Part shown: positions 22,937-35,225 of the stretch, piece by piece
Position numbering within the stretch: the first letter of the stretch is position 1
How the letters are laid out: the number at the start of each line of letters is the position of its first letter
NCBI RefSeq assembly: GCF_000165425.1
Contig: NW_001798967.1
Location: forward strand, 221,657-285,656
Source of the DNA: Paramecium tetraurelia
Taxonomy: Eukaryota > Ciliophora > Oligohymenophorea > Peniculida > Parameciidae
Direction: 5' to 3'
Length of the DNA: 64,000 nucleotides
The notes under the pieces: model-generated
Told to the model about the DNA's origin: nothing
The model's database searches: none
What the model saw: the letters and a program-made list of their open reading frames with translations, nothing else
Translations under genes and position numbers: made by a program

Positions 22937-23680
22937 ATGCAAAACATCTTATCTTAATAATAACAATTTTTTGATTTGTTAGACAAATAAGTGGATGCCT
23001 ATAAGACATTGCTTGATCAATTGAATTCGAGTCAAGACAAATTCAATAATTTACTTTAAGATTATTTGCTAAAATTTCAAACGATCAATAATAAACTAGT
23101 CTAAGGACGGCAAGATTTTTCCTGCTCTTAAATTCAAATTAAAAGAAATGATGAGCTGTACACTCATTCTCAATTACATATATAATTCAATTTAAGATCT
23201 GTAACTCTATTTTTTTTAAGTATTTAGTTACTGGAGAAGCAATATAAATACAAACTTACCTTAGCAGATGCCCTAGAAACTCCACTTTATCGAGACCGTA
23301 TCTTTCAATTGAGAGTTGAATTGAAAAACAAAAGTGGCGACCTCGTTAAAAACCCTAATAAAATCGAACTAGTTGTTGCAATCTATTCATAAGAACAATA
23401 TCCCAAGGAAATCAAAGTTAATAATAAAGGAGAACAGATATTGAAAGGTCACTTGTGTGTGCCTCTTATCAAAGGAACTGCCTTCTTTACGAGAGTCCAA
23501 ATTAGGGAAGTATCTTCCCATTATTAAAATGGATCCATCATTTTGGCTATTCTACCCTAATTCAAATCAAATGATGAACCCATCAATAGTAGGGATGTTC
23601 AACCACTCATCGTCGAGAATATTAAAGTTAAAGCAAAAAAATTTTCAGAACGTCACATTCCTGTATATGTAAATTAATGA
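22937..23680 (+). CDS. Unrecognised protein with coiled-coil N-terminus and beta-rich C-terminus
   Basis: 238 residues if the 27-nt intron-like segment at 23191-23217 (GTAACT...TTTAG) is removed; because 27 is a multiple of three, retention would also keep the frame. The first 80 residues are helical and Gln-rich. The remainder is strand-rich (FQLRVELKNKSGDLV; GTAFFTRVQIREVSSHYQNG; IILAILPQF), resembling an Ig-like or C2-like sandwich. I do not recognise a family. It ends only 9 bp before the start of the penicillin-acylase gene on the same strand, so the two share almost no intergenic space. Confidence 0.65.
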
Positions 23681-23689
23681 TTAATTATA

Positions 23690-26260
23690 ATGTTTGGAAA
23701 AATCATAATTTCTACAATTATCATTGTGATTCTATCTTCTTTCGTCTTTATTTACCAAAGCATCCCAGATTACAAAGGAGAGTGGTCATCCCAACATATA
23801 AACAATGATGTTAAGTAACAATTCATCCTGAAATCATTCTAGGATATTTAGAGATAAAATATTTGGTATCCCCCACATCCATGCCAAGTCTCTAAAAGAA
23901 GGATATTATGGACTAGGATTTGTACATGCCTAAGACAGATTGTGGTAATTACATTTAAGAAGGTAATCTAAGAAATTCATTAATGTAGAATGTCATCATA
24001 AGGTAGATTAAGTGAGATCTTTGGATATCGCTAAGATGTTTTGAATATTGACAAATATGTTAGAAATCTTGGATACCTTGAATCCTGTAAAAGAATAGTA
24101 GAAAAACTAAGTGAAGAAGCAAGAGCCCATTTACAATCATATGCTGATGGAATAAATGATGGAGTGAAATCATTATAAATTCTACCAATTGAGTTTAAAA
24201 TAGTGGGAGCATAATTTCAAGATTGGTAGATATTTGACACAGTTGCATTCATTAAGTTAATGTCCTTACTTAATGTAAATGATATGTTTCATGAATTTAT
24301 GAGATCAAAATTTGATGAGTTATACGGAAGAGAACTTGCAAACATACTAGGTTCAGTTGGACCACATAACTAGTTTGATTCAGATGTTACAGAAGTTTAA
24401 GTAAATGAATGGATTTAATTTATGCAAACACATAATGTGTCATACAATTAAAAATTTTAATAGAGTTTTAATCATACAAATAATAATAATAGTAAAAATT
24501 CAAATACATCAAAATACAATTTAACAGATATTTTATAATCAATACCAGAATATTACTCAAATTATATATTTCCAACTCTCAAGGCATCTAATGCTTGGGT
24601 TATAAGTGGAAAACATACCAAAAGTGGAAAACCTCATTTAGCAAATGATCCTCATTTAGATAATAATATTCCATCTTAATGGTATTAGGCTGAAATCTAT
24701 TTCGAGATGGAAAATCAAGAATATAACTTCATCATAGGCGGAACACTACCTGGATTACCAATGTGTATGAGTGGAAGAAGCAAGTATTTGGGCTGGGGAT
24801 TGACTACTTTGTATTCCGATGGAGGAGACATATATGAAGAGGAAATAATTATTAAAGATGATGATAAGTTATTCTACAAATTTGATAATGAATGGATTCC
24901 TTGTAATAAAACAGTTGAAATTATTAAAATTAAAGGGTAAGAAGATCAATCTATCACTATTTTTCATACTCATCATGGTCCAATTATGTAATATTATATT
25001 GAGAACAATAAATTAAGGGACCATAATGGACATTTTTATTCATTATAATCTATAGTTCATATAGATGACTATGAATCCTTTGATGGGTTTATTAAATTTG
25101 CTTAAGGGAAGGATTTAAAGCAAAGCATGGAACTATTGAAAAATATCTGTTATCCTAACAATGGAATGGTATTCATTAGTCATGACAATCATATTGGTTA
25201 TCTATCAACAGGAAGATTAGTCATAAAAGAGGGACATCCAGATGAAAATGCATATGTAAAAAAAAACAATAAAGAATGGATCAGATATGTTCCATATTCA
25301 GAAATTCCTATGATTATTGATCCTGAAAAAGGATATATTGTTGTTGCAAATAACAAATTTATTCCAGATAATGAACTAAGTTGGAATTCACAACCAACAA
25401 GTAGAGGAAGAAGAATAAATGATTTAATCAATGAAATGATCAATAAAGGATAGAAATTTTCAATTTTAGACCACATAAAAATCTAATCAGATACCTACGA
25501 TAGTTATGCTTGTAATACTAAAAATGAATTAATTTAATTGCTTAAATAATATGATAAAGAGAAAGAATTAATAAATGAAATTGTAATATTAGAAAATTGG
25601 ACTTGTAAATGGGACTCATATTCTTCAGGTGCCTTATTATATGGAGTATTTGAATATTTTTATTCATATAAATTTCACTCTCAATTAGATTAGGCTGTAA
25701 TCAAATAATGGAATAATTTTTACATTTTTGATTCATTCCACTTTAAAAATCTGATTGATATGAGTAAGGCACAACCTAATGACTAAATTTTGAATTAGCC
25801 ATATTGCAATGGTTCTGCTCAAGATAAATGTGCTTAAAATTTGGTTGATTCTTTAAGAGAAGCCAGATAATATATACATGAAAAATTTGGAAATCAAACC
25901 AAAGAATGGAAATGGGAATCATTACATAATTAATTCTTTCCACATGCATTTTCAAAAACACCTTTCGCTTTTATTTTTGAAAGGAGAATACCTTATCACT
26001 CAAATAGAAGATCTGTGGCAGTGTCATAATATGAGTTAGATGGATCATTTGAAGGTAAAACAGGATCAAATTATAAATAAATTATATCGATGGATTCTGA
26101 AGAATCCAATTTCTTTGTAATTGATACAGGGATAAGTGGTAATCCTTTTAGTAAATTGTACACTAATCAAATGGATATTTGGAAATAAAACAAGTATGTC
26201 AAAATGATGTTTGGTAATAGAACAGATTATGATTTGTTATATGTTATACATCCAAATTGA
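23690..26260 (+). CDS. Penicillin acylase family (S45) N-terminal-nucleophile hydrolase
   Basis: 838 residues with two introns (23815-23842 and 23963-23988). An N-terminal hydrophobic segment (residues 5-23) acts as signal or anchor. The alpha-chain part has the family signatures HIHAKSLKEGYYGLGFVHA, QDRLWQLHLRR and GRLSEIFG. The beta-chain nucleophile Ser begins SNAWVISGKHTKSGKPHLA, followed by NDPHLDN, as in penicillin G acylase, where autoproteolysis exposes the Ser N-terminus. Other conserved parts are HTHHGPIM and the GLPMCMSGRSKYLGWGLT oxyanion region. The expected substrate is an N-acyl amide, probably in a secretory or lysosomal compartment. Family catalytic residues appear intact. 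Confidence 0.92.
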
Positions 26261-26326
26261 GTTAAATCGATATACACATATATATATAGATACTTTGATT
26301 GTAAATAATAATATATGAATATTATT

Positions 26327-28188
26327 TCACTCTTTTTTCTCTCCTTATTATGCTGCTTATCTCTCAGCCTTTTTCTCAGCTTTCTTCTTCTCGGCTTCTA
26401 ATTTCTTTTATTATTTTTTGCTCTCTGGATTTGGTTACTCTTATTATTTCTATTATTTTGGTTATTCTTATTATTATTCTTATTATTATTATTACTATTA
26501 TTCTTTCTTTTATTCATCAACAGTTCCGGTTTGAACTGATTTCAAATCTAATTTGGTTTAAATACTGGCTGCTTTAGTCTTACCATCTGGAATATAAATC
26601 AATTCATATTTATCTCCAACAATTTTATCTATTCTGAAAAAGCCTCTTCTCTCAAATTACAATACGGATCCTACATAATATTATATATTTACCAACTTAG
26701 AGTGTCTTAATTCCAGCATCAGCGAATGCTTCAGTAACATACTTACTATTTGGATTGTAATAGTCATCAAATTTGTGATATTTTTCAATAGTTTTAACTT
26801 TAATGAGATGATCATATTCAACCAAATCTACATTGACAATAGGAGTATCCTTAGCAAGCCAAGTATATTTATTGGTAGTTTTGAAATCCTTATCATCTGG
26901 TAAGTTCTCACCAGTCAATAAGATTTATCCATCAACCTCCTTTTTGTCTGTTATTTTAACATTTCCCCATTTCATTAAAGTGATTTTCTCATCTACTTTA
27001 ATATCTTTGGCATCCTAAGCCTCTATATATAATTGGCTGCTTCTAAATAATGGTCTTGTGCCTAATTCATTATTTTTAGGATGTTATGGCACAGTGACTA
27101 CATTAACACCTTAATCATCAAAATTTGAAATAGACAAAATAGCAATCCCTTCCTTTCCGACAGCTGTGTATCTTGGAGCAATTGGATCAATCTTAGTGAA
27201 ATTGGTCGACCAAAGCTTATCCCAAGTCTAAAGATTAGCATTTTTTGATGGTCCTTATTCCAACATAAAATCATGTAAGGCTTCGACTGTGATTCCTCTT
27301 CTTATGATACCTCTAAGAGTTGGGAAACGAGGATCCTGCCATCCTTCTACAACCTTTTAATCTACAAATTCTTAAAGTTTTCTCTTGCTCAAACAAGTAT
27401 TAACAAAGTTCAATCTTGAAAATTCATAAATCTCAACTGGTCTTAGTTCCAATTCTTTTTGTACCCATTAATATTATTCAATTCTATCTGAGTATTCGTT
27501 AGTTCTCATTGCATGAGTAACTCCTTCGATACTATCCAAAATTGGGCATACAAAATCATAAGTTGGGTATGCCTTATATTTGGTACCTGTTCTATGATGT
27601 GGTATTTAATTTGTTCTGTAGAGAACTGGATCTCTTAAACATTTATTTAAAGCCTTCATATCGATTTTAGCTCTCAAACAATAATCAAAAGTCTTTCCAC
27701 TTAACATTTATTCAAATTTCTCGAGATTTTCTTCCACAGAGTTATTTCTATTGACACTCTCAATACCATCAAATCTTTCCTACTTCATAACTTCTTTAGC
27801 TGTATTATCACAATAGGCCAATCCTTTTCTAATTAAGAATCTTGCCTTTTCCTCAACAAGGTCAAAGTAATCACTTGAATGTGACAAGTTTGCCCACTCG
27901 ATTTAAAGAGTTTTCAAGTCTTCTAAGATTGCCTCTTGATATTCAGCCTTCTCTTTTGATGGATTTGTATCATCAAAACGTACCAACATTTTGCCTTCAT
28001 ACATTTTGGAATATCTATAATTCAGTACTGATGCTTTTATGTGACCAATATGTAAATAACCAGATGGCTCGGGTGGAAATCTGGTACAAACTTATCCTAA
28101 AATGAAGAAATATAAGAGATAACTACCTTTAACTGCTCCTTTCAATACATCATATTGTGCTTATCTCTTAAGGTTTGGCTTACTTCAT
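26327..28188 (-). CDS. Glutamyl-tRNA synthetase, eukaryotic cytosolic type
   Basis: 596 residues with three introns (28165-28183, 19 nt; 28097-28126, 30 nt; 26671-26692, 22 nt); the spliced length is an exact multiple of three. It is a class I synthetase that charges tRNA-Glu. Motifs: [18 protein letters not shown] (HIGH), [46 protein letters not shown] (KMSKS-type) and the eukaryote/archaeal beta-barrel anticodon domain ([17 protein letters not shown]). The N-terminal GST-like domain is absent: the protein starts about 10 residues before the catalytic domain. The C-terminus has a long Gln tract coded almost entirely by TAA, then a Lys/Glu-rich helical tail. It is convergent with the acylase gene, 66 bp apart. 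Confidence 0.93.
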
Positions 28189-28263
28189 GGTAAAATTTTT
28201 AAAAATAATTTTAAATAAATTCATAAGTAATTCTTACATAATTTAAACACATGTATTAATTAA

Positions 28264-28531
28264 TCATCGTAATAACAATACATAAGCACCCATAATAAAA
28301 CATAAAACTGATACTAATGGCGATAATCTATCCTACACATTATATTATTGTTAAATACTCCAATGACTGCACTTCTTCTAAAGAATCCTCTAAATCCATG
28401 TCTATGTGAATTAATTAAATCAGGTTTCATTTGTCTGATATAAGTTGATGTGCATATAACAAGCAACAAAATCACTATCATTGTTGAGAAGTTGAAAATT
28501 CCAAACTAATTGTCATGCAATAAATTACCAT
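28264..28531 (-). CDS. Kish/TMEM167 family small membrane protein of the secretory pathway
   Basis: Two introns (23 nt right after the ATG, and 26 nt) give exactly 72 residues, the usual length of Kish. The start MFGIFNFSTMIVI, the CTSTYIRQM loop, the RRSAVIGDRLSP signature and a C-terminal membrane helix match TMEM167/Kish proteins of the early secretory pathway. The second intron falls at VIG|DRLSP. The gene is squeezed between the synthetase start (75 bp away) and the stop of the granule-protein gene (46 bp away). Confidence 0.92.
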
Positions 28532-28577
28532 GCCTTCCTGAATTCTCTACTTATTTATAATAATTTATATAATATGA

Positions 28578-29882
28578 TCAAAAATTACTTTATCCCTTGA
28601 TAGATAATATGATATAATATTGAAGAAGTAAGTTTGATAAAATCTTGAATTAGTTGATACACTTATATATTTATTTCATATTCATTAGAATTCGTCCCCT
28701 CTTCTTTTAATGTAATGTTTAAGTTCCTTGACATTCTCTAAACATCATCATAATATCCTTTGAATGGTCTCTCTTTCTCTCTAACTAATATATAATACAA
28801 ATTCCAATTACTTTTCTTATAACTTGAACTAATAGACATTATCTTCCTAATCACATTCAACTGCCCTATCTCCTCTTTACTTTAATTTATTGTCCTGTTC
28901 TTAGACAGCTTCATCTCTATCCATGGTTAATACTTTGATTTATGCTTCCAAAACATTTACATCTGAATCTAGTTCCTCTATGATTGCACTTACATCTCTT
29001 AGATCTTGATTTAAGTTTTTGAATAATCTTTAGAAATAGGACTCTCTGATATCATCCACTGATCTTAATAGACTTCTGGCTATGTCAATATAGTTTTCTA
29101 AATCATTGCAGGTCTCTACTAATTATCTTACAGTTTCTTCATGTTTAGAAATTTGGCCTGCTTTCAATTGTTCCATCACTGTAAACAATGAACTATAGCC
29201 CTGTAAATGTTTGAAATCGCCTTGGTTTAGAGATCATAGAATACCTGCTTTGAGACTTGCATAGCCTAATAAATTAGTAACTTTATCAACATCGTCTTCT
29301 TGGAGTTGAATAAACGCTGTCTCTCCATTGTCGTTTTCATACAAAGCAGCCTCAAATATCTCTCTAACTGCAACAACAGCAGATATGGCAGCTTAATGTT
29401 CTCTTTGATATACATGTATATACTTACTCAAGTCTAGAATCGAAGATGCACTTTTATTTCTCTCTATTTTATTAGATCTCATCTATTCTATTAAGTAACA
29501 TAGTCTTCTCTTTCTTTTTGTTTTGAAGAGTGTTAACTTTTTTGGTTTTGTCTGGTATTTTATCATCCAAGGCTTGTTGCATGTCCATAATACGCGCTTT
29601 CAATAAAGCTGCATAATTATCAAAATCTCCGAGATCTTTAGTGCATTTGGATGAGAATGCCTTATGTTTTTCATCAATATTAAGGAATTCTGTCTCATAA
29701 GACAATGCTTAATCTCTCAAAATTTGGAAGACTCTATCTAATGGCTCTTTGCTTCTCACAGCAATTTAGACTGTATCCAAGAATGTTTTGCCTAATTAAG
29801 TTTGCTCCAATTTAGTAATTTCCTCTTCAAATTTGAGTTCGATATTTACACTCAGACCTAAAAGTAGAAATATTATTAGCAT
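28578..29882 (-). CDS. Trichocyst-matrix-like (secretory granule core) protein
   Basis: 405 residues with four introns (29392-29413, 29221-29244, 28816-28837, 28644-28662), spliced length a multiple of three. A short hydrophobic signal (MLIIFLLLGLS) is followed by QLGKTFLDTVQIAVRSKEPLD, which resembles the N-terminal signature of Paramecium trichocyst matrix proteins. Alpha-helical coiled-coil regions follow, with the FDSRLEQVYTSAISAVVAV segment and SSLFTVMEQLK, and a second helical half. No propeptide cleavage site can be fixed. Expected role: structural core of regulated-secretion granules (trichocysts). The last intron is 19 nt and the extreme C-terminus is the least certain part. It is divergent from the next gene, 25 bp apart. 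Confidence 0.75.
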
Positions 29883-29907
29883 GTTAATCGTTTTTATTTA
29901 TATAATA
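29883..29907. promoter_or_regulatory. 25-bp divergent start-to-start spacer
   Basis: Only 25 bp separate the ATG of the granule-like gene (minus strand, 29882) from the ATG of the secreted LGGYG-type gene (plus strand, 29908). Any promoter must overlap coding or UTR sequence of the neighbour, so the two genes probably share regulatory sequence. Both products carry signal peptides. Confidence 0.5.
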
Positions 29908-30675
29908 ATGTTAATATTTATTTAATTGATAGTTGGAGTACTCTCAAATGAAAAAGTGATAACATAACAAGTGGCATTACAAATGGCCTCACTAAGTTTA
30001 GTGGGAACAGACTCATCCCCAGCATTCTTAGAATTTATAAGTCTTCCTCATTCAACATCTCGAATAACGATTGACCGAGCTGTGAAATGGACATTCAATG
30101 AGGACATAGTATTATCTATATCACCTTTGGAATTCTATACATCTGCAGAGAAGGCCTCCTTTCATTCATTGAGAATCCAAGGTAACTTTTACTATAAAAA
30201 CCAACCATAATGGATGCTTTGGTGGTAAGAAAACTATTGGTAATAGCCAGTAGATTGGAGTGATAACTCAATATCCACATGTGGAGGTATCAGTATGTTG
30301 GGTGGTTATGGTAAATTTGCAGGAGGGGAGGTTCAGAAAACCTTTGTTGAATTGCCTCAACACAGTAAAGTTAGGATTGTAGCCAATTATCATTTTATAG
30401 ATGGGTGGGGAGGAGAAACAGGGTTCTTAAGAGCCAGTATAGGTAGAATGGATGGAATGGAATATGTTTGGACTGAGAAATACGATTATTCTAAAGTCAA
30501 GAATGGCATTTCTGTATGTGGCAGTAGATATCCTGAAGGAAAGTTGACTTCAGTAATTGATGTTTCATTCCCGCATACGAAGGATACTATTAAGTTGGGT
30601 TTTGGAAGCACCTTAGACAATGATCCACTTGAGAATTCATTCGGAATATCGAATTTGTAGATTTACCTGATCTGA
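29908..30675 (+). CDS. Secreted ciliate LGGYG/FIDxW domain protein
   Basis: A single exon of 255 residues. Signal peptide MLIFIQLIVGVLS. The C-terminal 120 residues hold a conserved-looking beta-rich module: ISTCGGISMLGGYGKFAGGE, KTFVELPQHSKVRI, YHFIDGWGGETGFLRASIG, SVCGSRYPEG and KLGFGSTLDNDPLENSFG. Two Cys, in CGG and VCG, frame it, perhaps as a disulfide. I know this as a recurrent module in ciliate extracellular proteins but cannot give a domain name; a galactose-binding-like sandwich is possible. Its divergent neighbour is a granule-core-like protein, so it may also be granule cargo. Confidence 0.7.
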
Positions 30676-30802
30676 TCTGATAATTAATTTATTTATTTTG
30701 TGACATTTTCACAAATGATAATTAGAAGATGTTCAATTTCTAATTCTACATCTCAAAGATCATAGTCTTAAAAGTAATCGCTAAGTATAATACTTTTGTA
30801 GA

Positions 30803-31430
30803 ATGTCAGAAAATGAATAATGCAGTAGTAATTCTCACTTCTCAACATGCTGTAGCAATACTTCATCAGAAATCGATGAGATCGATGACCCTTTGAATTA
30901 TGCTTCCTTCAATGATTTCCAGACTGTCTTACCCCTCGTGATTAATGGTGTCAAAATTCAGAAAGTAACCTGGGATCTCTTCTCTGCCCCTCCAAATGTA
31001 TATTCTCAATGGAAAGCTCATTGTTTTTGGACAGTTGGCTATACCTACGACTTTACGATGAAGAAAATGAAGCACAGCAACAATATCAGGTATAGATTGA
31101 GTGTAAATGCATGGTGCTGTTTAAACAGTAAATCATGGGTAAAAAATAAATGGGATCGTTTGTTGGAACATGAAACTGGGCATTATCTTATTGGGTGCTT
31201 GTGTGCTTTAGAATTCAAGGCGAGGTAACATTGCCGTATCCTATCGTAGAGCTGAGAAAACTAAATTCACCAAGAACTATAGACTCGAATCAATGAGAAT
31301 CTTCTAAGATACATTCTAGGAATATCTCTCCCTGGAAAGAAGGTATGACGAAGAAACCAATCACAGTCAAAATATCAGCAGATAAAAGGAGTGGAATGAA
31401 TTCATCATTAAGGAATTACAAAAATACTGA
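30803..31430 (+). CDS. Predicted zinc metallopeptidase, DUF922-like (HETGH)
   Basis: 200 residues after removal of one 25-nt intron (31225-31249). The core WDRLLEHETGHYLIGCLCAL carries HExxH (HETGH), as in zincin peptidases. The flanking Trp/Leu before and helix after the motif resemble the DUF922 family, best known from bacteria. Upstream strands, WKAHCFWTVGYTYDF and LSVNAWCCLNSKSWV, fit its beta sheet. A Ser/Cys/Asn-rich N-terminus has no signal peptide, so it is probably cytosolic. A third zinc ligand is not obvious; Glu or His in the C-terminal helix may serve. Substrate unknown. Confidence 0.65.
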
Positions 31431-31465
31431 TTTTATTATTATTAATAATATATCTACAAATATTA

Positions 31466-32716
<1,251 letters not shown>

Positions 32717-33058
32717 TGAGTAAAATATTTCAATTAAAGTCACTACTTCATTAATACATATATAATCCACAAATAACTCTTCAATTAGGCTACATAATTT
32801 TATTTGTTTTTTTATTAAAAATTGTAAGAGATTCTTCATCAATAGAGCATAAAGGGTAAAGTAAAGGAAAAAGTACTTTTAGTAATCTAGTGTATATTAA
32901 TATATTTTTGTAATATCCTTATTTAAGCATTTAAAAAATGATACATTATTGTTTCAATAAATAATATCTACATTTTAGTTGAAATATATTTTATTTTTTA
33001 AGTTAGTAGTGATTTAAATAAAATATAATATGTAATTGATATAATAACAAATTATTCC
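32717..33058. other. Convergent intergenic region, no gene seen
   Basis: 342 bp of AT-rich sequence between the convergent kinase and coiled-coil genes. Plus-strand frames stay open past the kinase stop only because TGA is rare in this composition; the peptide is not protein-like. Confidence 0.4.
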
Positions 33059-34090
33059 TCAAGTTTCTTATTAAAGTTCTTCTTAAACAAATTAATTATC
33101 CTCTTCATTATTATTCTCCTCATTATTATCCTCTGATGGCTAAATAATTATTTACGGAATATTCTATTACTACTCTTCTAAATTATTAGAACTAGATTTA
33201 GCTTTTAATTGTTGGTAATTAATCTCTGTCTACAATTCTTAAATTTATTGAAGTTATTATTAATAGTTTATTTCTATCTATTTTAATTTTTCTTAAAGTT
33301 AAGAGTGTTCAGAACTCAATTATTACTTTTCTAATTTTAATCCTTTGCACTCCTCTTGCAATTAATTAATTTTCTCGTTTATTTTATCAATTACTGATAC
33401 TAAATCAAGGTTTTCAATGCTATATTTTCCAAAATTTGATTTAGAGAGGTCTTCAATTTTAGTTTTTAAGATAATATACTCTTATTCAAGTTTTTTAAAT
33501 TTTTGCATCCATTATTAGACGTCTTTATTTTGCTTTTCTCTACTAGTTTAACTTTTTTGATTAAGCGTCTCTATAGTCTATTCTAATGCTTCATTCATTT
33601 TTTCGCAAATGATAATTTTCTCTTTGAATTCCTTGGTTTCTTATTATTCCTGCAATAATTTTTATTATAAATGAGAAACAAGTTGATTTAATTCCTCAAT
33701 CTATTGTTTTAGTTAAGTAATTTAGCATCTCTGTTGTTCAATCTGAAAATCTGACTTTTTTAACTATTCTAAAGCAATTTTTTAAATATTGAGATTATCC
33801 CTTTATAATTGGAGGATCAGGGAATCCTTTTAATCGATTTGAGTTTTAAATTAGACTTTAATTATTTCGAAATCTTCATTTGATGGATCTGTTATTTTAG
33901 ATGGAGTTGCTTATTTTATTAGTTAATTCAGCTTCTCAATCTATTGTTCTTATTTTAAGCATTTTTCTTATAGTTATGACACCAATTATTAATTAGTATC
34001 ATTGCTGTAAAATATCTTCTTTTACTTTTTGAGTTGTTCATATTATAATTTCCAATATGTACCATCTTCATTATTTTTATTTGGTCTCAT
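33059..34090 (-). CDS. Coiled-coil protein
   Basis: A single exon of 343 residues starting MRPNKNNEDGTYWKLQYEQL. Nearly the whole protein is heptad-like Leu/Ile with Gln/Glu/Lys, for example QQIEKLNQLIKQ, LQQKLLQEQQETKEFKEK and KKLEQEYIILKTKIEDL. A short break (FGKYSIENLDLVSVIDKINE) lies in the middle and an acidic Asn/Glu-rich tail at the end. No other domain is recognised. It may be a cytoskeletal or basal-body-type filament protein. A shorter internal ATG at 34041 is in another frame and was rejected. The gene's start lies 54 bp from the tRNA gene. Confidence 0.8.
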
Positions 34091-34143
34091 AAAAATATTA
34101 ATCAGCTGTATAAATTGGGAACACCTAGTAAAACATCATAAGT

Positions 34144-34214
34144 GGCTTGTTAGTATATCGGTAGTACGCTTGCTTTGGGTGCAAGTAGGTCGGGTTCAAT
34201 TCCCGAACGAGCCC
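34144..34214 (+). tRNA. tRNA-Pro (anticodon UGG)
   Basis: Complete cloverleaf. The acceptor GGCTTGT pairs with ACGAGCC (one T-G wobble). The anticodon stem CTTGC/GCAAG encloses loop TTTGGGT, giving anticodon TGG, which reads CCA and other Pro codons. The T arm TCGGG-TTCAATT-CCCGA has a normal T loop. The D arm lies in gtatatcggtagtac. No intron. The CCA end is not encoded. It sits in the upstream region of the divergent coiled-coil gene. Confidence 0.95.
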
Positions 34215-34217
34215 AAC

Positions 34218-34226
34218 TTTTTTTTT
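34218..34226 (+). terminator. RNA polymerase III terminator (T9)
   Basis: Nine consecutive T on the plus strand begin four bases after the tRNA, the usual Pol III stop signal. Confidence 0.85.
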
Positions 34227-35225
34227 ATTCTTATTTAGATTCAGATTTCATCATAATTTAAACAAAATCTATTTTTAATTGTATTGTTAAATATCGTAAA
34301 ATAATTAGAGATAAACATATATAAAATTCATAATGATTGTAGTTTAAAATTTATTTTGATGCAGGCTAAGCATCATTATGATATATGAAAGCAAATCTGT
34401 GTTCAAAGATGAGAAATTCATGAGGTAGTAATATTGTTTCTAAATATATCTCTTATCCTTCTAAAGAGGTTTTCTTCTATTTCTTTTTTGATTTGATTTG
34501 TTAAATCGGTAATAATTTTGAGTATATATGATAATACTGTTTATAGAATCTTTAAAAAAAATATTGGCAAGACAGTTAATATTTGCAATTTATATTTTGA
34601 TTTTATATTGACTTAAAATGCAGAGTGGTCTTTCCTAGAAATATTTACTAAAATAATTAAGAAATAAATAGATCATTTGAAAAAGATGAGAATTTATCTG
34701 GATTAAATCGATAAGCTACTATTTAAACAAGAAGAGGCAATAATTGAATTAATAAACCTTTTTTCTCAATAAAAGAGAATGGATATAATATTGGACATAC
34801 TTGGAACTATTAGGTTTAAAGTTGTTAAATAATAAGTAAATTGAATGATAATTTTAGGTTCTTTTATTCCTTTTAATTATGAAAGAAAATTTGGTAAAAA
34901 AATTATTTGAATTAAAAATATGAAAAATTACAGAATTATGTCAAACTGAAAATCGGAGATAGATTTGAATGAGATTAATTTGGAAAAAATACTACGAAAT
35001 TATTTTTAGATAATTATGCCAGTAAATCATATTGTATGTATATAAAATTTTATAAATATATTAAAGATGTACATCAAATTTAATTATATATTTAACGTTT
35101 TCTATATGTAATCCAGATATAAATCGGATATACTAAATTTTATTTTGAGCTCGTCAAAACGTAGTTAAAATTTACATTTGTCTTATAAAAAATAATTTTT
35201 TATTATCCTAAAATTTATTTATTGT
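34227..35225. other. About 1 kb without a secure gene
   Basis: AT-rich. A short plus-strand segment (about 34620-34752) can be read as MQSEINRSFEKDENLSGLN and so on to TGA if a 34-nt GT...AAG intron is assumed, giving only about 31 residues. This looks protein-like but is too short to trust. Nothing else convincing on either strand. Confidence 0.3.

Noticed and set aside
34029-34238. Plus-strand ORF overlapping the tRNA
   Set aside because: It covers the tRNA-Pro gene and the opposite strand of a coiled-coil gene start.
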